DNA from: RGIG3009 sp045653425
Lineage (GTDB): Bacteria; Bacillota; Clostridia; Oscillospirales; Acutalibacteraceae
Length of the DNA stretch: 64,000 nucleotides
Assembly: GCA_045653425.1 (NCBI GenBank)
Contig: JAZOLU010000008.1
Span: forward strand, 1-64,000
Direction: 5' to 3'
The notes under the pieces are model-generated. The model had not been told where the DNA came from. It ran no database searches and saw only the letters and a program-made list of their open reading frames with translations. A program made the translations under genes and the position numbers. Of this stretch, positions 15,980-24,145 are shown piece by piece. Numbering within the stretch: the stretch's first letter is position 1; the number at the start of each line of letters is the position of its first letter.

Positions 15980-17311
15980 ATGGCAAAACCTGTGGTAGCG
16001 GTTGTGGGTCGCCCCAATGTTGGCAAATCCACACTGTTTAACAAGTTAATAGGAAAACGGTTGTCCATTGTTAAGGATACGCCGGGTGTCACGCGGGACC
16101 GCATTTTGTCTCCTTGTGAGTGGCGGGGACGCTCCTTTTTGTTGGTGGACACCGGCGGTATTGAGCCACATTCGGACGACATTATTTTGTCGCAAATGCG
16201 GCGGCAGGCGCAGTTGGCGATTGAGCAGGCGGATGTGATTGTGCTGGTAACCGACCTGCACGCCGGCGTTACTGCTAATGATGCCGACGTGGCTGTAATG
16301 TTGCAAAAAAGCGGCAAACCCGTGGTGGTGTGCGTGAACAAATGCGACCGTATTGGTACACCGCCGGCGGAGTTTTATGAATTTTACAACTTGGGTTTGG
16401 GTGACCCGGTGGCGGTATCCTCACTGCACGGCACAGGTACGGGTGATTTGCTGGATGCGGTGTTTGAGTATTTGCCGGAGGACATTGAGGAAGAAGAGGA
16501 CGATGATGTCATTAAAGTGGCAATCATCGGTAAACCCAATGCGGGCAAATCCTCGCTGGTGAATAAACTGGCGGGGGAGGAACGCAGTATTGTTTCGGAT
16601 ATTGCGGGTACCACGCGCGATGCGATTGACACCGAAATTACCAACGCCCACGGTAAGTTTTTGTTGATTGACACGGCGGGGTTACGCCGCCGCAGTCGCG
16701 TGGATGATGCCATTGAAAAGTACAGTATTTTACGTGCCGAAATGGCGGTGGAGCGAGCCGATGTATGCGTCATTTTGATTGACGGCACCGAAGGTTTTAC
16801 CGAGCAGGACAGCAAGGTGGCGGGCATTGCGCACGAAAAAGGCAAAGCGTGCATTATTGCCGTGAACAAATGGGATGCGGTGGAAAAGAATGACCGTACC
16901 ATGGCACTTACCCGCAAAAAACTGGAAAACGATTTTAGTTTTATGGCGTACGCGCCGTTTATTTTCATTTCTGCAAAAACGGGACAACGGTTAGACCGTT
17001 TGCTGGAATTGATTACCTACGTAAACGGACAAAACGCTATGCGTGTGTCCACAGGGGCGCTTAACGACGTGTTGGCGCAAGCCACGGCGCGCGTGCAGCC
17101 GCCCACCGACCGGGGACGGCGGTTAAAGATTTATTACGTAACTCAGCCGTCTACCCGACCGCCCACCTTTGTGTTTTTTGTGAATCGCGCGGATTTGTTC
17201 CATTTTTCGTATCAGCGGTATTTGGAAAATCAGTTGCGAGAAACCTTTGGCTTGGAAGGTACGCCTTTGCGATTTATTATTCGTGAACGTGGTGACAACA
17301 GCGGCAAGTAA
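15980..17311 (+). CDS. der: Ribosome biogenesis GTPase Der (EngA)
   Basis: Der carries two tandem G domains and a C-terminal KH-like domain and is needed for 50S assembly. G1 motifs are GRPNVGKST near the N-terminus and GKPNAGKSS near residue 180; DTGG/DTAG switch motifs and NKCD/NKWD G4 motifs follow in each domain. The start is uncertain: ATG 15980 matches the usual M-x-KPVVA-V-GRPN opening, but GTG 15971 overlaps the previous stop (GTGA) and has GGAG 5 nt upstream, so translation may begin three codons earlier through coupling. Confidence 0.95.
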   Translation: MAKPVVAVVGRPNVGKSTLFNKLIGKRLSIVKDTPGVTRDRILSPCEWRGRSFLLVDTGGIEPHSDDIILSQMRRQAQLAIEQADVIVLVTDLHAGVTANDADVAVMLQKSGKPVVVCVNKCDRIGTPPAEFYEFYNLGLGDPVAVSSLHGTGTGDLLDAVFEYLPEDIEEEEDDDVIKVAIIGKPNAGKSSLVNKLAGEERSIVSDIAGTTRDAIDTEITNAHGKFLLIDTAGLRRRSRVDDAIEKYSILRAEMAVERADVCVILIDGTEGFTEQDSKVAGIAHEKGKACIIAVNKWDAVEKNDRTMALTRKKLENDFSFMAYAPFIFISAKTGQRLDRLLELITYVNGQNAMRVSTGALNDVLAQATARVQPPTDRGRRLKIYYVTQPSTRPPTFVFFVNRADLFHFSYQRYLENQLRETFGLEGTPLRFIIRERGDNSGK

Positions 17312-17326
17312 AAGGAGAAAACTTGT

Positions 17327-18037
17327 ATGATTTCGTTTTTGGAAAACAGTTGGTTGGCGCTTTTGCTGGCGGCTGTAACCGCGTATTTGCTGGGCAGCGT
17401 CAACTTTGCCATTGTGGTTACCCGCGTCTTTGCCGGCAAAGACATTCGCTCGTTTGGCAGCGGCAACGCGGGGGCAACCAACGTGTTGCGTTCACAGGGC
17501 CTTAAACCCGCGTTGATTACCTTTTTTGGCGATTTGGCCAAAAGTATGGTGTCGGTATCTTTGGGCGGGTGGTTTGTGCAGCACATTCAACTAAGCCCCG
17601 CCACCGCGGCGCAGGTCGATTTGTTGATGTACAATACCGAAAATTTAACGCTTATCGGATGCCATTTGGCGGCCGTGTTTTGTCTGTTTGGGCACTTGTA
17701 CCCGTTGTTTTTCGGATTCCGCGGCGGTAAGGGTGTTATGACCACGTTGGGTATGCTTTTGTTGTTGGATTGGGCTTCGGCGCTGGTTATGATTGCGGTA
17801 TTCGGCATTTTCTTGCTTACCACCCGTATGGTATCGGCCGGTTCACTGGCCGCGGCGGTGGTGATGCCGATACTAACGTATTTGGCACGCACGTATGTGT
17901 ATGGTCAGGAATGGCCGACTGTTGCGTTTTGTACGGTGGTGGCGTTTGTGATTTCCGTTACGGTGATTATTAAACATCGCGAAAATATAAAACGCATTTG
18001 GAACGGCACCGAAAGCAAAGCGTGGGGCAATAAATAA
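17327..18037 (+). CDS. plsY: Glycerol-3-phosphate acyltransferase PlsY
   Basis: PlsY transfers acyl groups from acyl-phosphate to glycerol 3-phosphate, the first step of phospholipid synthesis in the PlsX/PlsY route. The 236-residue membrane protein has the three conserved loops: LLGSVNFA plus GSGNAGATN, then GHLYPLFFGFRGGKGV, and a C-terminal HREN-type motif (KHRENIKRI). AAAGGAG precedes the ATG. It is the last gene of the DUF512-der-plsY run and ends at a strong terminator. Confidence 0.95.
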   Translation: MISFLENSWLALLLAAVTAYLLGSVNFAIVVTRVFAGKDIRSFGSGNAGATNVLRSQGLKPALITFFGDLAKSMVSVSLGGWFVQHIQLSPATAAQVDLLMYNTENLTLIGCHLAAVFCLFGHLYPLFFGFRGGKGVMTTLGMLLLLDWASALVMIAVFGIFLLTTRMVSAGSLAAAVVMPILTYLARTYVYGQEWPTVAFCTVVAFVISVTVIIKHRENIKRIWNGTESKAWGNK

Positions 18038-18058
18038 GCGTTCCGTAATAATTGATTA

Positions 18059-18100
18059 AAAATTGCCGCTCTCATCACTGTGATGAGAGCGGCAATTTTT
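18059..18100. terminator. Bidirectional intrinsic terminator between plsY and dut
   Basis: AAATTGCCGCTCTCATCA pairs with TGATGAGAGCGGCAATTTTTT around a 3-nt loop; A-tract and T-tract flank both sides, so it can stop plsY on + and dut on -. Confidence 0.9.
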
Positions 18101-18107
18101 TCTGCTT

Positions 18108-18605
18108 TTATTTTTTACTTGTACTGCCGAACCCGCCGTGGCGTATGGCAGTTGCCTCGTCGTCCTCGGTAATGCCGAACGGTAAAAAGATTCCTTGCGC
18201 AAACGCATCGCCGGCGGAAAGCGTTAGGGTTTTCCCCTCGGTGTTGGCGTTGGTGAGTTTAATAAGAATGTGGCCTTCGTTGTCGGCATAATAGTAATCG
18301 CTGTCAATAATGCCAACGGTGTTGTTAAGTTGCAGACGGTACTTAAACCCCAATCCGCTGCGCGGAAAGAGTTGCAGTACCCAACCCTCTGCCATTTTCA
18401 CTCGAACACCGGTAGGGATTTTTACGCTTTCGCCCGCTGCCAGCGTGAGTGGTGCGGGGGCATAAAAATCGTACCCCGCCGAACCGGCGGTGGCGCGGCG
18501 CGGCAAAGCCGGCAGAGAGGGTACGGGCGTGTTGCCGAACGCCTCCTCCCAATCGGCGGCAAAACGGGCGGCGGAAACGTGTTCAAAACGAGCAATGGCT
18601 TGCAT
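18108..18605 (-). CDS. dut: dUTP diphosphatase
   Basis: It hydrolyses dUTP to dUMP, keeping uracil out of DNA and feeding dTMP synthesis. All five trimeric dUTPase motifs are seen in the 165-residue protein: AGYDFYA, PRSGLGFK, NTVGIIDSDY, GDAFAQGIF and the glycine-rich C-terminal arm RHGGFGST. ATG 18605 has GGAGG 8 nt upstream; a much longer frame running upstream is not coding. It is transcribed divergently from the phosphopantetheinyl transferase gene. Confidence 0.94.
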   Translation of the reverse strand: MQAIARFEHVSAARFAADWEEAFGNTPVPSLPALPRRATAGSAGYDFYAPAPLTLAAGESVKIPTGVRVKMAEGWVLQLFPRSGLGFKYRLQLNNTVGIIDSDYYYADNEGHILIKLTNANTEGKTLTLSAGDAFAQGIFLPFGITEDDEATAIRHGGFGSTSKK

Positions 18606-18621
18606 AATATAAACCTCCAAC

Positions 18622-18650
18622 TGGACAAAATGGGGGAATTGCGGTATACT
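18622..18650 (+). promoter_or_regulatory. Promoter for the phosphopantetheinyl transferase gene
   Basis: TGGACA (18622-18627) and TATACT (18645-18650) have a 17-nt spacer. The -35 lies inside the 5' leader of the divergent dut gene. Confidence 0.65.
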
Positions 18651-18672
18651 GAAACCCAAGGGGGGGAACGCT

Positions 18673-19326
18673 ATGGTGTTGGTGGCGGTACATACCGATA
18701 CGGTGCGTGAGTGCGCCGCGTTTGGAAAGTGCTTGGCGGCAGTTTCTGCTGACCGGCGCGAGCGGGTAATGGCCGCGGCACAACCGGACGAGCGTTGCCG
18801 CCGTTTGTGCGCGGGTTTGGCATTGGATGCCTGTTTGCACACCGTGGGTCTGCGCGAAGCAGAGGAGCCGCTCAAACGTGGGGCAAACGGCAAACCGTGG
18901 TTGGCGGCGCACCCTACGTTACAATTTAATCTTTCACACAGCGGGGAATGGGCGGTGTGTGTGCTGGCACACTCGCCGGTGGGGGTGGATATACAACAAC
19001 TGCGAAACGAGGATACCCGTGCGCTTGCCGCACGCTATTTTACCACCGCAGAGCGGGTGTGGATGGAATTGTTGCCCACGGCAGAGCAGCAAACGGCGTT
19101 TTTTCGCTTGTGGGCCGCCAAAGAAAGTGTTTTAAAGGCGCAGGGTGAGGGGTTGCGGAGGCTATGTTCTGTGCCGATAACCGGCGGGGATGTTTTGTGC
19201 CCACCCGCGCCGTGGCGGTTGCGGGAGTACCCTATGGACGGTTATGTATTGACAGTATGCGGTACAGAGCCGTTTGCCGAAACGGTATCGGTTATTTCTT
19301 CCGCCGATAGCGTTCTTCTTCGCTGA
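18673..19326 (+). CDS. 4'-phosphopantetheinyl transferase (Sfp superfamily)
   Basis: The 217-residue enzyme moves phosphopantetheine from CoA to a carrier-protein serine. The Sfp-type signature is clear: NLSHSGEWAVC, then VGVDIQQL (magnesium Asp), and the second motif WAAKESVLKAQGEGL. Its size and two-fold pseudo-symmetric layout fit Sfp rather than the trimeric AcpS. No NRPS or PKS gene is in view, so the target may be the fatty-acid ACP or a distant pathway. GGGGGGGAA precedes the ATG. Its last 35 bases overlap convergently with queH. Confidence 0.88.
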   Translation: MVLVAVHTDTVRECAAFGKCLAAVSADRRERVMAAAQPDERCRRLCAGLALDACLHTVGLREAEEPLKRGANGKPWLAAHPTLQFNLSHSGEWAVCVLAHSPVGVDIQQLRNEDTRALAARYFTTAERVWMELLPTAEQQTAFFRLWAAKESVLKAQGEGLRRLCSVPITGGDVLCPPAPWRLREYPMDGYVLTVCGTEPFAETVSVISSADSVLLR

Positions 19327-19825
19327 ACACGCAACCGCAGTATTTTTGCATATACAAATTACTGTTCCGTGCAGCTTGTTGCCCTTCACGGAAATAGGGA
19401 CGAAAATCACGATAAAGAAATGTAACGCCGTGACGCGTGGCGGCTTCTTCGGCAACGCGCACCAACAGTTCGTGGTTTTGGTACGGGCTAATGAGTAAGG
19501 TGGTGCTGAACGAGTCAAATCCTTCCTCTGCGGCGCGGCGCGCCGTTTCTTCCATACGCAAACGGTAACAGGTTTCGCAGCGGTCTTCCAGCGCGGGGTA
19601 CACGGCACGCACAAACGAGCGCAGGCCGTAGTCGTCATTGACAATAAGACGCAGGTTAATGGATTGCGCGTATTCCTGTAACGTGGTTTTTCGGCTACGG
19701 TATTCGGTGTAGGGGTGAATGTTGGGGTTGTACCAGTACCCTGTCGGTTCAATCCCTTCCGCACGCAACGTTTCAATGCAACGAATGGAGCAGGGGGCAC
19801 AGCAAATGTGCAATAAACACGCCAT
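19292..19825 (-). CDS. queH: Epoxyqueuosine reductase QueH
   Basis: QueH completes queuosine synthesis in tRNA (position 34 of His, Asp, Asn and Tyr tRNAs) without the cobalamin used by QueG. The 177-residue protein carries its cluster ligands: HICCAPC at the N-terminus, then RCETCYRLRM and a C-terminal YCGCVFS motif. ATG 19825 has AGGAGG 8 nt upstream; a GTG three codons earlier is inside that site. Its 3' end overlaps the convergent phosphopantetheinyl transferase gene by 35 bp. Confidence 0.93.
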   Translation of the reverse strand: MACLLHICCAPCSIRCIETLRAEGIEPTGYWYNPNIHPYTEYRSRKTTLQEYAQSINLRLIVNDDYGLRSFVRAVYPALEDRCETCYRLRMEETARRAAEEGFDSFSTTLLISPYQNHELLVRVAEEAATRHGVTFLYRDFRPYFREGQQAARNSNLYMQKYCGCVFSEEERYRRKK

Positions 19826-19915
19826 ACGCGCCACCTCCTGTGGTAATTTTATTCAGTATAACATAGTTTTTGGGAAAATACCAGTACTTACGCACGGCAA
19901 AATTGCGTTTTGCCC

Positions 19916-19944
19916 TTTACAGTTGAGGCGATTTATAGTAGAAT
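19916..19944 (+). promoter_or_regulatory. Promoter for the pyrH operon
   Basis: TTTACA (19916-19921) and TAGAAT (19939-19944) are 17 nt apart, 50 nt before the pyrH start. This is the only clear promoter before the long colinear run ending near 32.8 kb. Confidence 0.65.
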
Positions 19945-19993
19945 ATACCAAGGACCCAACAAACGAAGTTTATAGGGAAAAGAGTGTGGACAA

Positions 19994-20701
19994 ATGGTAC
20001 CGAAGTATAAACGCGTATTACTCAAACTCAGCGGCGAGGCCATGTCCGGCGCCAAAGGATTTGGTCTGGATTTTGATACGGTAAACCGTGTGTGCCGTTC
20101 CGTTAAAGAATGTGTGGATGCCGGTGCGCAAATTGCCATTGTGGTGGGCGGCGGCAACTTTTGGCGCGGCCGCTCCAGCGGCGAAATGGACCGTACCCGT
20201 GCGGACCATATGGGTATGTTGGCTACCACCATTAACTCGTTGGCACTGGCAGATTCGCTGGAGCAACTGGGGTGTCAGGTGCGGGTGCAAACCGCCATTG
20301 CTATGAACGAAATTGCCGAGCCGTATATCCGCAACCGTGCGGTGCGGCATTTGGAAAAAGGGCGTGTGGTCATTTTCGGGTGCGGGACGGGAAATCCGTT
20401 CTTCTCTACCGACACGGCCTCCGCGTTGCGCGCGCTGGAAATTGAGGCAGATATTATTTTTAAGGCGAGTATGGTAGACGGTGTGTACGACAGTGACCCC
20501 AAAAAGAATCCCGATGCGAAAAAGTTTGACGAATTGTCGTATATGGACGTACTGAATCGTGATTTGAAAGTGATGGATTCTACGGCCGCCAGTTTGTGTA
20601 ACGATAACAACTTACCGCTGTTGGTGTTTAATTTGGAACAACCGGAAAACATTGTTCGCGCGGTAGCGGGCGAAAATATTGGCACCATTGTACATTCTTA
20701 A
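19994..20701 (+). CDS. pyrH: UMP kinase
   Basis: It phosphorylates UMP to UDP as a hexameric amino-acid-kinase-fold enzyme. The 235-residue sequence has the KLSGEA opening, GGGNFWRG nucleotide-binding loop, DHMGMLAT motif, and the C-terminal VYDSDPKKNPDAKKF segment. The ribosome binding site is weak (AAGAG about 9 nt upstream). It heads the run pyrH-frr-uppS-cdsA-dxr-rseP, which is the classical Firmicutes order. Confidence 0.96.
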   Translation: MVPKYKRVLLKLSGEAMSGAKGFGLDFDTVNRVCRSVKECVDAGAQIAIVVGGGNFWRGRSSGEMDRTRADHMGMLATTINSLALADSLEQLGCQVRVQTAIAMNEIAEPYIRNRAVRHLEKGRVVIFGCGTGNPFFSTDTASALRALEIEADIIFKASMVDGVYDSDPKKNPDAKKFDELSYMDVLNRDLKVMDSTAASLCNDNNLPLLVFNLEQPENIVRAVAGENIGTIVHS

Positions 20702-20720
20702 ATTTAGGGGGAACGCAACT

Positions 20721-21275
20721 ATGCAACAGATTTTTCAGACTGCTCAGGAAAAAATGGATAAAAGTATTAACGCGTTGATGAACGAGTACGCCACCATTCG
20801 TGCCGGACGGGCGACCCCCGCTGTGCTGGATAAAATTATGGTGGATTATTACGGCAGCCCCACCCCCGTTCAGCAAATGGCGGCGGTATCGGTGCCGGAA
20901 CCGCGTACGCTGTTGGTGACGCCGTGGGACAAGAATACCCTGCGCGATATTGAAAAGGCAATTTTAACGTCCGATTTGGGGCTTAACCCGCAAAACGACG
21001 GGAACGCCTTGCGGCTGACGTTTCCGCCGCTCACGGAGGAACGCCGTCGTGAACTGGTTAAGGGTGTGTACAAGTACGCGGAGGAAGCCAAGGTAGCGGT
21101 GCGTTCCATTCGTCGCGATGCGTTGGAAAAATTAAAGGATATGAAAAAGAAGTCCGAAATTACCGAGGACGATTTGAAAAACGGCGAAAAGAAAATTCAG
21201 GATTTGACCGATAAAGCGTGCAAAGAGATTGACGGCATCTCCGCCAAAAAAGATAAGGAGATTATGGAAATTTAA
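20721..21275 (+). CDS. frr: Ribosome recycling factor
   Basis: RRF splits post-termination ribosomes together with EF-G. The 184-residue product has the typical YATIRAGRATPAVLDKI and VSVPEPRTLLVTPWDK segments, LTEERRRELVK and a long C-terminal helix (KKSEITEDD). ATG 20721 has GGGGGAA upstream. It follows pyrH by 19 nt. Confidence 0.97.
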   Translation: MQQIFQTAQEKMDKSINALMNEYATIRAGRATPAVLDKIMVDYYGSPTPVQQMAAVSVPEPRTLLVTPWDKNTLRDIEKAILTSDLGLNPQNDGNALRLTFPPLTEERRRELVKGVYKYAEEAKVAVRSIRRDALEKLKDMKKKSEITEDDLKNGEKKIQDLTDKACKEIDGISAKKDKEIMEI

Positions 21276-21300
21276 TCGGTGTATCTTTTGTTCAACCAAT

Positions 21301-21333
21301 ATGACCGGCCGAGGGGGAACTTTCGCCGGTCAT
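21301..21333 (+). other. Leader stem-loop before uppS
   Basis: ATGACCGGC (21301-21309) and GCCGGTCAT (21325-21333) form an exact 9-bp stem with a 15-nt loop. No U-tract follows, so it looks like a processing or pausing hairpin rather than a full terminator within the operon. Confidence 0.5.
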
Positions 21334-21349
21334 GTTCATAGGAGGAAGT

Positions 21350-22090
21350 ATGGGGTTGTTTTGTAAACGGCAACCGTCAAAATCGGAAATAACGGTTGTG
21401 CCGGCACATTTAGGCATTATTATGGACGGCAACGGTCGCTGGGCAAAAAAGCGCGGATTACCGCGCCAAGCGGGTCACGTTACCGGTGCCAAAGTGTTTC
21501 GCACCATTGCCAAGCACTGCGAAAAGCGGGGCATTGGCACGGTGACGTTTTATACCTTTTCCACAGAGAACTGGAAGCGTCCCGCCGAAGAAGTGGATGC
21601 GATTATGAATTTGCTGCGCGAGTATTTAAAAGAGTCGCTTGCCGATTTTGCCAAAGAAAATATTTGCACGCGCTTTATTGGTGACCGCACGGCTCTGGCA
21701 CCGGATATTCAGGCATTAATGGCAGAGGCGGAGGAAAGCACCGCCCACAAAACCGGTATGGTGCTGAACATCGCCATAAACTACGGTGGCCGTGCCGAAT
21801 TGACGGCTGCCGCCCGCCGCATTGCCGAAGAGGTGCAGGCGGGAACGTTAAAACCCGAGGACGTGGACGAGGTATGCCTGGCCAATCGGTTGTACACCGC
21901 CGGTCAGCCGGAGGTGGATATGATTCTGCGGCCGAGCGGCGAATACCGGTTGTCGAATTTCCTGATTTGGCAGTGTGCTTATGCCGAATATGTATTTGAC
22001 GACATTTTGTGGCCGGATTTCACCACAAAGGATTTAGACCGCGCGCTGGCAGCATACGCCGGCCGGCATCGCCGTTTCGGTGGGGTCTGA
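21350..22090 (+). CDS. uppS: Isoprenyl transferase (undecaprenyl diphosphate synthase)
   Basis: It builds the C55 lipid carrier for cell-wall synthesis from FPP and IPP. The 246-residue protein shows the cis-prenyltransferase motifs IIMDGNGRWAKKRG (catalytic Asp), FYTFSTENWKRP, and DMILRPSGEYRLSNFLIWQ with the C-terminal AYAEYVFDD. ATG 21350 has AGGAGGA upstream; an ATG six codons earlier falls in the leader hairpin region. The start of cdsA follows after 16 nt. Confidence 0.95.
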   Translation: MGLFCKRQPSKSEITVVPAHLGIIMDGNGRWAKKRGLPRQAGHVTGAKVFRTIAKHCEKRGIGTVTFYTFSTENWKRPAEEVDAIMNLLREYLKESLADFAKENICTRFIGDRTALAPDIQALMAEAEESTAHKTGMVLNIAINYGGRAELTAAARRIAEEVQAGTLKPEDVDEVCLANRLYTAGQPEVDMILRPSGEYRLSNFLIWQCAYAEYVFDDILWPDFTTKDLDRALAAYAGRHRRFGGV

Positions 22091-22106
22091 AAGGAAGTGT
22101 AAGCGT

Positions 22107-22934
22107 ATGAAAACGCGCATTATTACCGCGGCAGTAGCAGGCAGTTTCATATTAACGGCAATCTTTTTGCCGTGGACTATGGTGCTCACCACAATAACGT
22201 CCATTATTGCTGCTATTGCGGTATATGAACTTTTTTCCATTACGGGTATGTTGCGTCATCGCGGGTTGGAAAGTGTGGCTATGGTGTTTGCTATGGCTGC
22301 GCCCCTGTTTAGCTATATGTCCGGCGCAGCGGTGGGCATCACCTGCGCGGCGTATGCGTTGCTGGTGGCTGCCCTGCTTATGATGTATCGTGAAGAAGTG
22401 TCGGTCAAACGCATGGCCGCCATATTTGCACTTTCACTGTTTGTTACGTTGTCGTTGTCGTGCTTATCGTATTTGCGGAATGTACCCTCTCCCCGCAACG
22501 GCGACGGCGTGTTTTACGTATTGCTCACGTTGGTAATGGCGTGGCTAAACGATTCCGGCGCGTATTTTGTGGGTGTGTTTTTGGGAAAACATAAGTTATG
22601 CCCGCGCATCTCTCCCAAAAAGACTGTAGAAGGTCTGGTGGGCGGCATTGCGTGTTCGCTGGTGTTCAGCGTGTTTACTGCGTGGTGTTACCAACTGGTG
22701 TTGGGGGATACGGCGCGGGTCTCCTACGGCGGCGTGTTGGTGTTGGCGCTGATTTGCGCGCCGCTGGCCGTGGTGGGAGATTTGACCGCTTCGGTTCTTA
22801 AACGGGTGTGCAAGGTAAAAGATTTTGGTAATCTTTTTCCGGGCCACGGTGGTATGATGGACCGATTTGACAGTTTGTTGTTTGTGTTTCCCGTGTCGTA
22901 TTTTGCGGCGCGCGTTTGTTCGCTGATTGTGTAA
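22107..22934 (+). CDS. cdsA: Phosphatidate cytidylyltransferase
   Basis: It makes CDP-diacylglycerol, the branch-point of phospholipid synthesis. The 275-residue polytopic membrane protein ends with the CdsA signature: SVLKRVCKVKDFGNLFPGHG followed by GMMDRFDS. LNDSGAYFVG and SPKKTVEG are also typical. AAGGAAG precedes ATG 22107. It works with PlsY, encoded at 17.3 kb. Confidence 0.95.
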   Translation: MKTRIITAAVAGSFILTAIFLPWTMVLTTITSIIAAIAVYELFSITGMLRHRGLESVAMVFAMAAPLFSYMSGAAVGITCAAYALLVAALLMMYREEVSVKRMAAIFALSLFVTLSLSCLSYLRNVPSPRNGDGVFYVLLTLVMAWLNDSGAYFVGVFLGKHKLCPRISPKKTVEGLVGGIACSLVFSVFTAWCYQLVLGDTARVSYGGVLVLALICAPLAVVGDLTASVLKRVCKVKDFGNLFPGHGGMMDRFDSLLFVFPVSYFAARVCSLIV

Positions 22935-22950
22935 AAGGGGAGAAACCGTT

Positions 22951-24126
22951 ATGGCAAAACGAGTGGTTCTGTTGGGGTCTACCGGTTCCATCGGCACACA
23001 AGCACTGGATGTGGCACGGCAACAAGGCTTTGTTGTAACCGCCCTTGCCGCGCACAGCAACGTGACTGAGTTGGAAAAGCAGATTCGTGAATTTCGTCCC
23101 CAAGCAGCCGCCTTGTTTGACGAGGCGGCCGCCCGCGATTTGCGGGCGCGTGTGCGGGATTTGGATGTGGAAATTCTTGCCGGTATGGAGGGGTTGTGTG
23201 CCCTTGCCGTGCGGGAAGATGCCGACGTGGTGTTAAATGCCGTGGTTGGTATGGTGGGGTTGCAACCCACGTTAACGGCACTTAATGCGGGCCACGATGT
23301 GGCACTTGCCAACAAGGAAACACTGGTGGCGGGCGGCGAATTGGTGATGCGCACCGCTCGTAAAAATGGGGTGCGTTTGTTGCCGGTGGATAGTGAACAT
23401 TCCGCCATTTTTCAGTGCTTGCAGGCCACTGCACAGAGTGCTTGGGCACCACCGCAAAGCAGTGCAAGTATGGGGGTGCAGCGGATAATTTTAACCGCTT
23501 CCGGCGGTCCGTTTTTCGGAAAAACCCGTGAACAACTGAATGCGGTAACGCCGAAAGAGGCGTTGCAGCATCCTAATTGGAGCATGGGGCCGAAAATTAC
23601 CGTGGATTCTGCCACTATGATGAATAAAGGGTTGGAACTGATTGAGGCAAAATGGTTATTTGACTTGCCTGAGGAGAATATAAATATTGTAGTACACCGC
23701 GAAAGCGTAATTCATTCGCTGGTGGAATTTGCGGATAACTCGGTGTTGGCGCAGTTGGGCGTGCCGGATATGCGTATTCCCATTCAATATGCCTTAACGT
23801 GGCCGGAACGCGCGCCGTCATCGGTGCCGCGGTTGGATTTGGCGGCGTTTGCCAAACTCACGTTTTTTGAACCGGATGACGAGGCGTTCCCCGGAGTTTT
23901 GTTGTGCCGCCGAGCCTTGCGGCAGGGTGGGGCATACCCGGCGGCGGTCAATGCCGCAAACGAGGAAGCCAACGCCGGATTCCGCGCCGGCAAAATTGGG
24001 TTTGCGGATATTGGCACGGCGGTAACCGCGGTGCTGGATGAACGCTTGCCGGCCGTGAACAGTATTGAGGATATTTTGGCGGTGGATGAGTATTGCCGCC
24101 GTCGCGTGCGGGAACAGATGAGGTGA
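22951..24126 (+). CDS. dxr: 1-deoxy-D-xylulose-5-phosphate reductoisomerase
   Basis: Dxr (IspC) commits DXP to MEP in the non-mevalonate isoprenoid pathway. The 391-residue enzyme has the NADPH fold opening LLGSTGSIGTQALDV, VALANKETLVAGG, PVDSEHSAIFQCL (metal ligands), ITVDSATMMNKGLE and the conserved VVHRESVIHSLVEF. GGGGAGAAA precedes ATG 22951. The downstream gene rseP begins within about 20 nt and ispG, a later MEP-pathway enzyme, is in the same run. Confidence 0.96.
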   Translation: MAKRVVLLGSTGSIGTQALDVARQQGFVVTALAAHSNVTELEKQIREFRPQAAALFDEAAARDLRARVRDLDVEILAGMEGLCALAVREDADVVLNAVVGMVGLQPTLTALNAGHDVALANKETLVAGGELVMRTARKNGVRLLPVDSEHSAIFQCLQATAQSAWAPPQSSASMGVQRIILTASGGPFFGKTREQLNAVTPKEALQHPNWSMGPKITVDSATMMNKGLELIEAKWLFDLPEENINIVVHRESVIHSLVEFADNSVLAQLGVPDMRIPIQYALTWPERAPSSVPRLDLAAFAKLTFFEPDDEAFPGVLLCRRALRQGGAYPAAVNAANEEANAGFRAGKIGFADIGTAVTAVLDERLPAVNSIEDILAVDEYCRRRVREQMR

Positions 24127-24145
24127 TGGTATCTTAACGGTTTTA

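Noticed and set aside
18108..18893. dUTPase extended to 261 codons upstream
   Set aside because: The upstream part is not coding-like and runs through the divergent gene; ATG 18605 has a clear ribosome binding site.
22596..23408. 270-codon open frame on - across cdsA and dxr
   Set aside because: It spans two well-supported genes on the other strand and resembles no family.
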